The notes under the pieces: model-generated
What the model saw: the letters and a program-made list of their open reading frames with translations, nothing else
Databases searched by the model: none
Told to the model about the DNA's origin: nothing
NCBI RefSeq assembly: GCF_035222375.1
Contig: NC_085888.1
Location: forward strand, 2,046,001 to 2,110,000
Source: Podospora pseudocomata
Lineage: Eukaryota; Ascomycota; Sordariomycetes; Sordariales; Podosporaceae
DNA length: 64,000 nucleotides
Reading direction: 5' to 3'
Program-made: the position numbers and the translations under genes
Shown here: positions 10,597 to 21,541 of the stretch, piece by piece
Position numbering within the stretch: the first letter of the stretch is position 1
Layout: every line of letters begins with the position of its first letter

Positions 10597-12579
10597 ATGA
10601 AGCAAAGTGTCTACATGGAAAGTCTGAGAAACCTTTCCGACGTCCGAGTTGCTGTTATATCTTGGCAGCTCCTAGTACGTGAAGCTTTTTTGGTTGCGCG
10701 AGTTCACTTTCGTACTGACTTGAAATAGGGCAAGATCCTTGATGCGCACCGCCGACTGGAATCCTAACCAAGAGTGCTGGTTGACAGTGACAAGAACGAC
10801 ATACGTACCTACCTATGTGAGGCACCTGCAAGGCCCACCTTTCACCAGACCCCACACCTGGTGTTTGCTTTAAGGCTGTTTTCCTGTTTACCTTTTACAC
10901 TCAGAACTCTTACTACGAACAACTCTGTAATACCAATTTTGTTGATCAATTTCTTGCTTTCCTGCCCTCACTTTCGCCGGCAACGACTTTCCTAGGCCGT
11001 TGCCCAACAACCTAGTTCTTGCTCTGGAGTCTTGGGCAAAGGTCAGAAAGCCGAGGTAGTGCACTACTACTTTGAGGTAGTCCATCCACCCATTTACATC
11101 TTATTCTGGATAGCAGTTGGTTGCAAGTCTCGATGAGGACAGTGAAGTCAGCAGCTTGTGGACGCAGCTCCTGCCGCAAGTTGTCGGCAGTCATCAGGTC
11201 ATTGGCGCTGGCAAGCTCATTACAACCCCATGTCGCAGGGGCAACAGGGATTGATACAGATATTTGGACACATTTTACTGCTTGGTGTGCTACCTGCGAT
11301 GCCACAATTCCCGCTGAATGTCGCATTTTGGGTTTGTTTTTAACACTTGTAAGTTTTCTGTTAGCTGTGCTAAATCAATGTTGACATTGCCCCTTATTTC
11401 CCCTGAGTGCCAAGGCGTTAGTGGTTAGGTTAGGGTTACTGTACGAGACAGCGAGGGTGATGGAAGGAGTGTTTTGAAATCATTGGGATCAGGGTTTTGT
11501 CTATTGAGCAAAAGGTTAAGAGAAGGGAAGTAAAATATTTCGAGTCAGATTACTCCTTAAACCAAGAGAAGGATTTAGATAATTTTTGTTTCTTTGGAAG
11601 GAAGTTTAAGAACTTCAAGGTGACCATCCAAACTCTCTTCGTCATCGCCCTCGTCAGCATTAAGATCCGGCCGTTATCAATGGGATTGTTGCCATCAACT
11701 ATCATTCTCTTCCTTTTCATAAAGATCCCAGCATTGTGGACAGGATGTCCAATGGCACATATCGTTCACAGCTCGTCGCCAGAAGAATCACTATTTCGTC
11801 TGAACCTACTTCGGGGCTCAATAGGTGCGGGAAGGAAGGAGCAACAAATCTTCTGCGCCTACCCACGCTGGAGGCCAACGGAGCAGCGAGACGAGACGAG
11901 TTTGAGTCGGGTGACTTGGGGATGTTGAATTTCAGGGTGTGCATGTATATAATCCGGTTATCCCGATGGACATTGCGATCCTGAATAAACAGTCTCAGTA
12001 GTCTCTTGAATGCTTTGGGAAGGTATGTAATGGGAACTCCGTTGGGCCAAATGCTAGCCGAAGTGGCCTCAGGGATTCCGGCCTGGTCGAAAGACTAGAT
12101 TTCAAAAGAAATGGGTGCAGGGCGCGAAATCTAAAGGCCACGCAACCAGGTTTTACAGGACGGGCAGCCCGACGGCTTTTCTTTTCATCCCAGCAAGCAA
12201 TTTGAAAATTTGCATTTCGTCGCCTTTTTTTCGCTGCACCTCTAAAGGTCTAGCCCTTACAGTTCTTATTGACCTTATATACTATCTACGCGCATAAAAA
12301 TGGGGTATAGTAACACAGTGAAGCAGCTCGTTATAGAGGCGATTGTGCTCCATACCTACCTGGCTTACCTCTATGTAACCTGACAACTGTTTCTGGCCTC
12401 AGTCCCAAGTTCGATTGCCGTTCCCTTACCCCACGGCACCTCCCCACGCCACTCTATGGTCATGATCCAAACCGCATATCTCATCCTCTTCTCACACTGA
12501 ACCGTGTCGAAGGAAGATTGTCGTATTCGACTCCAGATGGGAAACCCAAGGGGAGCTTTTAGAACCGCCTTGGTAATCA

Positions 12580-12765
12580 AGAACAAAAGACCCCCGGCAG
12601 CGAGCGTCACGGCAACAATGACGACGTTTGGATTCGCCAAGGGGCCAAGGCAAGACGAAAATCATTGTACCCTCTCTCCTCCCTGGTACAGGACGAGGTT
12701 CAACCGACACTCGCGCCCCATAGCGTGGATCAAGAACCGGGAGACAGGCCCAGGAGGTCGTTAGA
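12580..12765 (+). pseudogene. Cys-motif domain remnant, copy B
   Basis: Within an 86-codon ORF, AASVTATM lines up with the MATVTMA helix of the family. Later SPPWYRTRFNRHSRPIAWIK and NRETG line up with the PPxFYxRxWxHTGRPxxWKK and DWxTG blocks. The Cys cluster and the LMDD end are gone. Identity is low, so this copy rests on the order and spacing of the motifs. Confidence 0.4.
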
Positions 12766-12819
12766 CGATTCTCACAGGGTGTGAAGGTACCGGTAAGCTT
12801 GGATGCTTTTGTTTTTAGC

Positions 12820-12960
12820 TGGCCGATTGCTTGGACATGAGAATCGACGTAGTTGATAGAGCGATCCTGCTAGACAAGGTCATTGAGAAACCAAGAGTCG
12901 TCGAGGATGTCACTTTGACAATGAAGAAGGACATATACAAAAGGATGACTGCAACGGAGG
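12820..12960 (+). other. Orphan exon-like segment
   Basis: A 141-nt open segment lies between an acceptor-like TTTTTAG and a donor-like GAG/GTAAGC. It encodes 47 residues including MRIDVVDRAILLDKVIEK and TLTMKKDIYKRMTATE, with protein-like composition. I found no partner exon and no family. It may be a surviving exon of a lost gene. Confidence 0.25.
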
Positions 12961-13828
12961 TAAGCTGCTTGATAGTAGCCTTGAGTATCCAGATAGGCAT
13001 GTGTTGCACAAGTTCTCCGACCTTCAATTATGCATAGTGTATTTGCGGCTTAAAGCTAACTTCTAGAATAAGTCTGAGCCTTGGTGGGGGGCTGTCTGCT
13101 GCATTCGTGTGGCGTCTTAACTCTGGTCTATGGAATTAGATCTTGAGCACCCCCTATCAATTGGTTGACACAGAGAAACATACTCCAGGTTTAAATAGGA
13201 TGGGGAGGTATAGGTATATGTCTATGAGCTCCTTTCCCAAAAATACTAGATCCTTCTTACTTGAGAAGGTACCTGTATCTCAGTCGTGAGACTCCCGGAC
13301 GAAGTCTTGTTAGTACAAAGCAAACTTACTGCCAGCGAGAGTTTATATCTCTATTCCTTCAAAACTACCACCAAAGTATAATAACCACAAGGTAAGCAAG
13401 CTATTGATGCAGCGGATTGTGAAGTAAACTGACAGTAATATCAAAGGAAGAGCGACTTAACATCAGAACAGCAAGTACATCACCTCTCGTTTGAAGATAC
13501 CCACGAACCACTGCCATCTGATATTAGTTTTGGCGGCGTTCTTGGCTTTGGTTTCAACTTGCTTCCAATGTATCTAGTCTGAACTGCTTGTTATCCCAAC
13601 AGGCATATAAATAGGTATCAAGGGAATGGATCCTATTTTGGGTCCGGCGTCAAGTGAATTTTGTCCTGCGGGCTTGCTCCTGTCCCCACAATTCCCTCCG
13701 TCCAGCAGCGCTCTTGAGCAGCTCTTATCCCTTTCTTCTGTCCGTTTCCTCGCGACTGTCACCAATACCTCCAACCACGCAAAGAAAACTCCAATTCGAC
13801 TACACACAAATACAGATTTCATCACAAA

Positions 13829-14094
13829 ATGGCCTCAACTACCGACAACTCCACGCACCTGCGCCGCTCCCAGTGTGACCGTGATGAGTGTGAAAGAAAT
13901 CTGCGACGCCTTGCGATACTAATGATGACGATTTCATCACTTCATAAGCCTAATGGCGCTACCGTCACTCCCCTCAGTTTTTCCACGCGCGACTGGCTAC
14001 ACATCGGATGACCCGTCCGTTGGATCAAGGACTGGGACACTGGGGTGATTCGCAGACGATGTCTGATGGACGACCTCTGGGATAAGCAGGAGTG
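13829..14094 (+). pseudogene. Cys-motif domain gene with one internal stop, copy C
   Basis: From an ATG in good context (CAAAATGGCC) the frame gives a ~87-residue domain: SQCDRDECERNLRRLA, MMTISS, HKPNGATVTP, RDWLHIG, a TGA at 14009-14011, then PVRWIKDWDTGVIRRRCLMD and an end at WDKQE. In the paralog at 15776 the position of the stop is Arg in HTGRP, so a CGA-to-TGA change explains it. The rest of the frame is open and well conserved, so inactivation looks recent, or the stop is removed by an unseen process. The function of the domain is unknown; the Cys pattern suggests a small metal- or disulfide-stabilised fold. Confidence 0.6.
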
Positions 14095-14898
14095 AATTCG
14101 GACCTCAGGTAAGTCAACATCATCAGAAACTATCGGTTTAGGGCCAAGTATCAGAGGCTAGTGACGAATGATCAGATCATTTTCCATTTGGGTTATTCGG
14201 AGCGGCAGCAACGCGAAGTTACGGATATGAAGCCACCAAAAGTGTCACCAAATCATTCTCTACGTACGTATCGCCTCAATTTGATAAGCAATTAAACTTT
14301 CATTGAGCATATTTCCTAACCATAATATGTAGAATTGAACTACCACGCTGAATCGACTGCATAGAGGCATGAGCTTCAGGCTGTTTTCAAAAAGGAGCTC
14401 GAGGAGGAGTCTGGGAGTTGAGAGAAAGAGAGCATTTGATAACAGCACCCAGCATGTTGTATTTTCCATTTTGCGAAATTTGTATTGTAGAATGAGTGTT
14501 CGACATTGCCTACCTACCTTACACCGGCCTTGCATTTCATAAATACATCAACCCGCAAAACAGCCCCCTGTTTCTTCTATTTTACCCTCTACGTAAGTCA
14601 CGCACAATCCTAAAAGTGCGGTCTGCTCGACATGTCCAGAACAGACAATCGCATGCATCATCTCGAGCCCTGTTCACCACGGCCACCATTACCGCGCAGC
14701 TATAAGAGATGGATGCAACCCAGCTTCAGCCCGCCTAAGGTACCTTCGGTTTCTCTTACGAGCAAAGTCGTCACTATCGACAAAATCAAGGAGATGCCGA
14801 AGGAGTCCAGGACTACGAAAACCTGGGACATAGAAGAAGAGACTGAAAATGTGTCTTTAGGCAGCGCTTATCGTCGGACGCCATACTCACTTTCACAA

Positions 14899-14961
14899 GT
14901 TCCGAGGGGGGCCTGCCCGCCTCACCTTGGTTTTTGGAGACATGATTGGCAGCATAGGCAT
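14899..14961 (+). pseudogene. Cys-motif domain remnant, copy D (weak)
   Basis: The end of a 110-codon ORF reads VPRGACPPHLGFWRHDWQHR, resembling the LPNGAT..PPGFYAHDWKHTG block of the 15497 copy. Nothing before it shows the Cys cluster. I give it as a likely but weak fragment. Confidence 0.3.
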
Positions 14962-15496
14962 TGAACGTCCTGTTTGCTAAATCACTTGGAGAAGACAGGT
15001 AGAAGACTTTCACTTTAGATAACTTCAATGACGAGGACCTCGAGAGTCCAAAGTAAACAATGACTTCAATTTGTTTATTCACACATCAACAGCGTGAAAC
15101 TAGCTGTGACTGAAAGATAGAGACATCGGGATTCTTCAGATTTGAGAGCTTGACTAGACGTTTCATGTGGTTTGTCGAGTCATCATTCATAACTGTGACT
15201 GAGCATTTGTTTATCATTCTACTGTTACGCCGGGGGCCAGGTCTCCAAAGACCTGTACCGGACTGCTAACATCCGCGTAGGAATTGCTGTTGGTCTGTCA
15301 GCACGTGCATCGTTGCGTCTGGATTGCTCGGTTTATGCTTTCGGTCAATATTTCATCTGAGCTCTCTTCCTTTTTTTATTAATCCCTCCACTTGTTAGTA
15401 CAAAAGAACTATTCCCATCGACAATCACACTGGTACTTGCAACCACACTTCCTGACGCAACTTCGGTTGCTTCACCCACATAAGGTAGCCACAAAA

Positions 15497-16015
15497 ATGA
15501 CCGCAAACACCACCGAGGACCACAAGCTCCGCTGCCAATGCGGCAGAAGCGAGTGTGAAGAACGAAACCGGAGAATGGCCAAGATCGCGATGGCCGTTGC
15601 CTCGGCCTTCCTACCCAACGGCGCGACGCTGGTCCCTCCCGGCTTCTACGCCCACGACTGGAAACACACCGGTCGCCCGGTCCGCTAGAAGAAGGACTGG
15701 GAAACCGGTGTTGTCCGACCCCGCAACTTGATGGATGATCTCCATGATCAAATATCCATGTCCGTCTCAGGAGATCATCAGCCACGCTGCCAGTGTGGCA
15801 GGGATGGATGCGAAGCAATTAATAAACGCATGGCCACGGTCACGATGGCCATCGCGTCAGCTTCGCTTCCGAACGGCAGCACCGTCAATCCCCCGACCTT
15901 TTACCAGCGTAACTGGCAACACACCGGACGTCCGCTGGTTTGGAAGAAGGATTGGGATACGGGCGTTGTTCGACCACGCTGTCTCATGGACGACTTCCGC
16001 GAAAAGGATAGGTAG
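15497..16015 (+). pseudogene. Tandem two-domain Cys-motif protein with a single TAG stop
   Basis: The frame starting at ATG 15497 (AAAAATGACC) encodes two copies of a ~80-aa domain and is open to 16013 apart from one TAG at 15686-15688. Copy 1 has CQCGRSECEERNRRMA, LPNGATLVPPGFYAHDWKH, TGRP and KKDWETGVVRPRNLMDD. Copy 2 has CQCGRDGCEAINKRMA, LPNGSTVNPPTFY, NWQHTGRPLVWKKDW and TGVVRPRCLMDD. The TAG sits where copy 2 has the Trp of LVWKK, so TGG-to-TAG, a C-to-T change in a CpA on the other strand, is enough to explain it. If translation began after the stop, 15728-16015 could still make a one-domain protein of 95 aa. I do not recognise the family. It may be a functional gene read through or a fresh pseudogene. 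Confidence 0.6.
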
Positions 16016-16571
16016 GTGCAGAATTAATGTCTTGATTCTTCGCGTAGAAGGAATTACATCTGACTCTGTCATAGAAAACCACCAAATCATGAAGATCGTT
16101 GAGTTGCTGTTGGTCACGAAGGTCCAGTCTGTGGTCAGAGCCTGGTGAGTGGCAGAAGAGACTCGGTTCTGGCTTTTGAGTAAAATCACAGCACAGATTT
16201 CATTAACGGTTCTTGGGATATATCCTCAGATTATGGCAACCAACTACAAGTCGATCGTAATCACCGGAAGAGCCAGTACGATAGGGCACTAGGTGGAAAG
16301 GTTGAGTGAATGTACGGTTTGAGTGGAACAGTGTAGGTAGGATAGGAAATGGGAGAGTGTACGATATGCCTATCTTTCAATTCTCTCTCGAGTTCCCTTA
16401 CTTTTGAATCTAGACACTCAGAAACTCGGGTCTATACCCTTAACAAGTTAAACCTGTCAAACTTAGACAAGTGGGAATCTTTAACCCCCTTCCCCACTAC
16501 ACGTTTATATCCTACAATACTCGCCAAGCCACTCGAGAAAAACACTTAGACCTAAGATTTTGAGATTCTTG

Positions 16572-16714
16572 CCTTCTTTCCCCTTCTTTCCCCTTCTTTC
16601 CCCTTCTTTCCCCTTCTTTCCCCTTCTTTCCCCTTCTTTCCCCTTCTTTCCCCTTCTTTCCCCTTCTTTCCCCTTCTTTCCCCTTCTTTCCCCTTCTTTC
16701 CCCTTCTTTCTTTC
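16572..16714. repeat. Perfect 10-bp tandem array, about 14 units of CCCCTTCTTT
   Basis: Fourteen units are almost identical (one strand pure pyrimidine, the other pure purine). Long ORFs across it in several frames are repeat artefacts. Such homogeneity implies recent expansion by slippage or unequal exchange. Homopurine tracts of this kind can form triplex DNA. Confidence 0.95.
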
Positions 16715-17066
16715 CTCTGCTTTCACAGCACAGTACTACAAGACGACAATCCCAGCTTGTCTTGATATGACTCAAGATCTTCGGGGAACCATATCATATC
16801 TCTCAACCCATACCTAGAATGTCACAGCCACAAAGCTCTCACCATGGCGACCCCTAGGATCCACCGCAACAAACGACACTCTAATGTTGAACACCAAAGA
16901 GAACCGACGGATGACCGGTCGTCGGGCCCGAAGTGGGTCCGGAAGATGATCACCGCCAAGATATTTCACCCTCGTTGTCCGACCTCCCCTGAACATGACG
17001 AAGTGGCAGAATGATGAAAACCAACTGAGCCGCCGCTGCCGACACCCATCGAAGGTCATGTGGAGC

Positions 17067-17145
17067 CAGGGTGGGCAGTAAGTCAAGCCAAGCCAAGTTT
17101 GGAGTCTTACTTGGTTTGACTTGACTTGACTTACTGCCCACCCTG
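17067..17145. repeat. 79-nt inverted repeat (hairpin) with C/T-diverged arms
   Basis: The left arm starts CAGGGTGGGCAGTAAGTCAA and the right arm ends TTGACTTACTGCCCACCCTG, its exact complement over 20 bp. Going inward, the left arm reads GCCAAGCC where the right arm implies GTCAAGTC, so the mismatches are transitions. The loop is only a few bases. It could be a MITE-like remnant or a structural palindrome. Confidence 0.85.
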
Positions 17146-18178
17146 TGAGAAGCTTGATGCCAATTGGATAGCATTCAAAAGAAGGAGGGCTGATGATGAC
17201 GCATATTGCGATCACAGAAACTCGAATACACCCGGCTAGAGTAGAAAAAAGGTTGTGGAAGGAATTAAGTTTAGGGATTCACGATAAGGACTTTTTTGTC
17301 TGCCTATACGGTCTGGATGAGTAAGGTCCCATTTCAACATCACCCCTTCAGCTCTTCATCTCTTCAGACATCTACCCCTTTTTCTTGCGTCTATTTCTTC
17401 AGCCAACAGTCACCTAGGTAGCTGTAGGATGCTTCACAGGGGACTGGCATTACACTCGCTCAAGACCGCCCTGGAATCATATGGAGGTCAACATTCAGCT
17501 TGTATTGATTTGTATGCAATTAGTAAGTTTTATGATATATTTATTCATTCCATACCCATACCAGCATCAGGAGACAGCCATCTCTACAGAATGCAAGACC
17601 CTGCTGGGACTTGTCCTTCCACGGTAGAAAATAGGGATTTCTTGACGCAACGAGCGACTTTGCTAATGGTTTAAGGTGGTGGTATAAAGTATTTATGAAT
17701 ATTACCAGCCCTGGAACAACGATCCCTTTTGACACATTCAAAACTCATCAAGACATTATGAATCAGTCCCCCGCGTGGTTGGTAATTGGACCACAATTGA
17801 AAGTCTGACGAGCAGAATCAATAGTGCACATCCTTGGCATGGTTGACGATCCCATCTCTGGTGCCGATCTTGAACCCCAGACCTCTAGTTTGTTCCCCTC
17901 TCTTTTGTCTGATACTGACGCGCGCTGGTACAACACGGAGTTGGCTCACGCTACCAGAATTGCGTCCCCCCCCCCAACGATCCGAAGCGTTGCCGCGCGG
18001 TCCGCGAATCCATCCCAGCCTCGCAAAAAGAAAACAAACATTTCGAAAATTCAAAAGAAATGGCAAGATGTATGTATCGGATTCCCAGAACTTGAATCTC
18101 CTGTCATCCTTCTGACATAAATACCAGCCAGGGGCAGACCTCAAATGCGCAGAACCCCGGTCACCAGAAGACCGATGA

Positions 18179-18392
18179 TGAGGAGAAAGCCTCAAATTTG
18201 GCGGAGAGCTTTCCTGAGTTTGAGCATGTGATCGGCTGTGTTTGTGGCGAGATCTATGAGGGAAGACTACGAGCATTAGCGATCACAGTGATGACTCATG
18301 ATTTCCCTCGGCGGCTACTGATTTGGAAGAGAGACTGAAAGTCGGGGAAGATCAGTTCCCGCAACAAAATGGACGACATATATGAGAAATGA
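18179..18392 (+). pseudogene. Cys-motif domain remnant, copy E
   Basis: An open frame, DDEEKASNLAESFPEFEH, leads into CVCGEIYEGRLRALAITVM, then jumps (internal deletion of the PNG..DWxH part) to RRLLIWKRD, a TGA at 18336-18338, KSGKISSRNKMDD and an end at YEK. In the family the stop position is the Trp of KKDW, so TGG-to-TGA explains it. An acceptor-like ACCAG precedes the segment near 18129, so an upstream exon at 17824-18069 is possible but unproven. Confidence 0.5.
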
Positions 18393-18581
18393 AGCCAGGC
18401 CGCGAGATTCCATGGCGATTTCAATTTGATATCTCAGGGTACGATACATGACCAGTCGTTCCTTCTCAATTTCTCTTATGACAGACGAAAGTCTTGACAT
18501 GTTGGAAATAGGTGACTTGGACTTTCCAAAACCCTATCGAGGAGAAGAACCTTACAGCGTTGGAAGTTTGCGGCAGGAGAG

Positions 18582-18790
18582 GGTGACTGTGGTTGTGGTC
18601 CAATCTGCGAGGCACGACTTCGGTCCCTTGCTGTCACTGTCATGGCACATCAAGCGCGCCATAAACCCAATGGAACTATAGCATCGCGCCCCCTAAGCTC
18701 GATAAGAGGATTCGCAAGTTGTCGAGGCGGCCTTTGATGTGGAAGCAGGACTGGACTCCCAGAAGCTCAGGCTCACATTGGAATGACAGA
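18582..18790 (+). pseudogene. Cys-motif domain remnant, copy F (frameshifted)
   Basis: Frame 1 reads GDCGCGPICEARLRSLAVTV, then HKPNGTIASRP. About 80 nt later a different frame carries SRRPLMWKQDWTP, matching the HTGRPLVWKKDWDTG block. A frameshift therefore separates the two halves, and the LMDD end is lost. Confidence 0.5.
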
Positions 18791-19459
18791 GGTACGGCGT
18801 TTTGTCCGTCACCGGGCGAGAGTCCTTGCATGGAAAGACCATACGAAGGAAAAGGGCAAAGGGCTGAACTTGGAGGATGTTTCCTACAGGATACCCAAGG
18901 ACGGGGTCATTGATCAAATCTCATGTTCACATTGCGCTTTTAGAACTTCAGGCTCTCATTAAGTGCTTATGCAGGAGCCTATAAGGTTATCTCAGCTTGA
19001 TTTACTTGGCATTCATCCAAAGATCTATAATACCAACGAGTGGGTACCAAGAATAGCGGCTTCAGTCCTCTGTCGAAGGATGGCTTGTTCTAGCCTTCCG
19101 TCTCTAAATCAGCACCTGCCTTCGCTTTCCTCGGCCTTTTGCTCCAGAAAACCCCAACCAGACACAGTTGAAAACGACCACCTCATTACAAAAATCTCGC
19201 GTGGTAAGGTTTGCGTCATCATGAAGTTGCCCAACATCGCCGCCCCAGCGTTGATGCCGTCTTCTCACATACTTCCGTCCAGCTTCGGCCTTGAGGCCAC
19301 ACCTCGAACTCCTCGCCAGGGCATAAAGAGACACGTAAAAGTGTCCTCAGAATCCCTTAACCAGGATTTCAAGCGTCGTACCACCGCATCCTTACCGTCG
19401 TCCTCCGAACTTCTCCCGTCCGGCCGTACCCGCGAGGAAACGGAAGCCCGTCCTGCTCC

Positions 19460-19973
19460 CAAGGGCACCAAAGGAGTAACAACTCATCACTGCTTTCACC
19501 CACCAGATACAAGCGTCGCAACACCGAGGACTCGGACAACGACCAAGGGAACTTTCATACAGCCAAGCCTCTGGTCAAGCAACAACGCATGACGGAATGT
19601 GTCCTCTCAGCTCGTTCCAAGGCGTCCTTGCCTGTGTCATCTACACCCGCTCACAGTGACACCCCGGATGCGACTCAAGCTTCACAACAACCCAGATGTC
19701 CGACTCCTGATCGCGAGATTCAGGTTCCTGCTCGCCCAAGCCCCGTCGTTTACTCTCTTGTCTCGTACAATCTGGGGCCAGAGATCAGGGAAAGCTCTCC
19801 GGGCAATGCGCAGCGGGTTCTGCTCAAGTAACAAGACGAAAGGTTATCACTGCTTCGATCTCGGCAAATGTTTGTCCCATTACAGGCTATACGACAAATG
19901 AGTTTGGTGAGCCGGAAGAGGGATATTGCTAAGTATCTTGAATGGGATACTTACAAAATGGGCTTGGATCAGG
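19460..19973 (+). pseudogene. Possible gene fragment of unknown family with one TAA
   Basis: One frame is open from about 19460 through LSPTRYKRRNTEDSDNDQG and the ATG at 19589 to a TAA at 19829. It continues after the stop as QDERLSLLRSRQMFVP and SRKRDIAKYLEWDTYKMGLD up to a donor-like GTCAGT at 19974. A plausible next exon encodes FLIEYIDLNFNLSLSRRHHE near 20037-20096. The composition is low in complexity at first, then charged. No family is recognised. A second frame (18963-19592) is open over part of the same stretch. Confidence 0.25.
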
Positions 19974-21541
19974 TCAGTTGGATCTCGATCGTTCTTTACA
20001 GCTGGGGCATGACCAAAGACTGACAGTGTACAAAGCAGCTTCTTGATTGAGTATATCGACCTCAATTTCAACCTGTCTTTGAGCCGACGACATCATGAAG
20101 AAGAGCTCTACTGGACCCTGCTGAGAATTAGTATTTGCAAAGCGGAAGGAGATAAACCTCCAGTCATGATTCGAAGCTGATCTGAAGCGGAGGGGACAAG
20201 ATTGTGTCAAAAAGGTGGAGGCTTAATGGAACTTTATCCACACAATTTGGGTCGTGAAGTTGCTCTGAGATGGGTGTTTGCGATTTGTGAGGAAGCACGG
20301 TGAAGATGAAATGACACTGTAACGCAGTGCTCTTGTCACACTTCAGTGTGTACATATTTGCTTGAAAGCAACTTTGCCTGTGAAAGTGACAAAGCAGATG
20401 CATGCTGTGAGCACGAAATAATGTTGGAGCATGTGCAATAAGGCCAGTTGGAGCTGGGCCGGCAAGAGATGATGGTGCAAACGTCAGGGCCTAGAGTCAT
20501 GTGGGCGAGAGCATCTGACAAGTTTGTAGTTATGATTCCTCGGCGGAAAAGCAAAGAGGGTGGCTACATCATGGTAAAGATACGAACGCCACAGACGCGG
20601 GACTCGGGTTTGGGCTGTGGATAGTGTTTTATGTGCAGTATTGACTGATAGCGTTTGCTCACAAACAGACGAGGCTGACCTAAACTGTGAGTGGTCCACA
20701 GCAACTCTCGGAGCTGGGGCAGGACGCCGGTTATGTGGCTGCCCGTCAAAGATCATCTCGGCGGGATGACTCTTCTCTGATAACAGCTTGTGAATGACAT
20801 CAGATGATGTTACCTATAAAGAGAAGCCCGGAATATTCTGGTGTTCCCGGGAGACGTATCCGAGACACCCATCCATCCAATAACGCAGGGCTGCAAAAGA
20901 AAGGTCAACTTCAATACCTGCAATAGCGGTGTGTAAGACGGGACGACTGTGTGCCACACACCAGCCAGTTGCCTCGGCCACGCCATTTCCTTCTCCTGAT
21001 TGGTGACTTAATGCTTCCTTCCGTTTTGTCCAAATTTTGAGCCCATCACCAGAAAACCACAAACATCTATGAAGACAATCGCCTCCGGCAGCGATGTCGT
21101 GGTGAAGCAGCTGTGTTACCGACCTTGTGGTAACTCCCGAATCCACCACTCGAGTGTGCCAAGATTGGGGGCATTTTCAACCGTTAAGCTCAATTCAATA
21201 ATAAGCTGGTACACAAGGTACGTTCCTACGTTGACGCACAGACCACACACTGTTTATCGTTTATTGCGACTGCTGTTCTCACCCCTCAAGACAACAAAGC
21301 AACCAGCCCAGCAGCCCACCCCGCCATTTAAACTAATGCAGGGTACCCTTCAGCCCAGTGTCCACCGAATCCACAGCCACCTCACTCCTTCCTCCTTCTA
21401 TCCCGGAACTCTCGTGTGGGCTTCTGTTTCTCTGCCAACCCATCAAGTGGTGTTTGGAAGGGATTGAGAAGTAGTCCGCAGCAGTATTGCTGAGGACTCA
21501 CCTTCCAACACCTACCGGTGTATTGATGCCCAACATTTACA

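Larger units (their letters stand above)
8074..21541. other. 13-kb gene-poor accessory block with decayed coding fragments
   Basis: No intact conserved gene is recognisable between the spermidine-synthase-like gene and the Argonaute gene. The block holds several stop-broken coding fragments, including repeated copies of one Cys-motif domain, a perfect 10-bp tandem array and a long hairpin, listed separately. Short TACCTACC-type motifs recur (near 10567, 10806, 12354 and 14511). Several stops can be explained by C-to-T or G-to-A changes. This is what I would expect of a recombining or mutation-prone accessory segment rather than of a core gene region. Confidence 0.7.

Noticed and set aside
11020-11340. 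Fragment HYYFEVVHPP, recalling the fungal transcription-factor domain (YFxxVHP).
   Set aside because: A single short motif in a region full of stops; no Zn2Cys6 motif nearby. Too weak to call.
11427-11442. TTAGGTTAGGGTTA, like an interstitial telomere.
   Set aside because: Only about two imperfect units; too short to mean anything.
16505-16817. Three ORFs of 73-87 codons across the 10-bp array.
   Set aside because: They encode only repeats of KEGERRGKKG or FFPLLSPSFP type dictated by the satellite unit.
17818-18276. A 152-codon minus-strand ORF.
   Set aside because: It is antisense to the Cys-motif copy E and has no protein-like features of its own.
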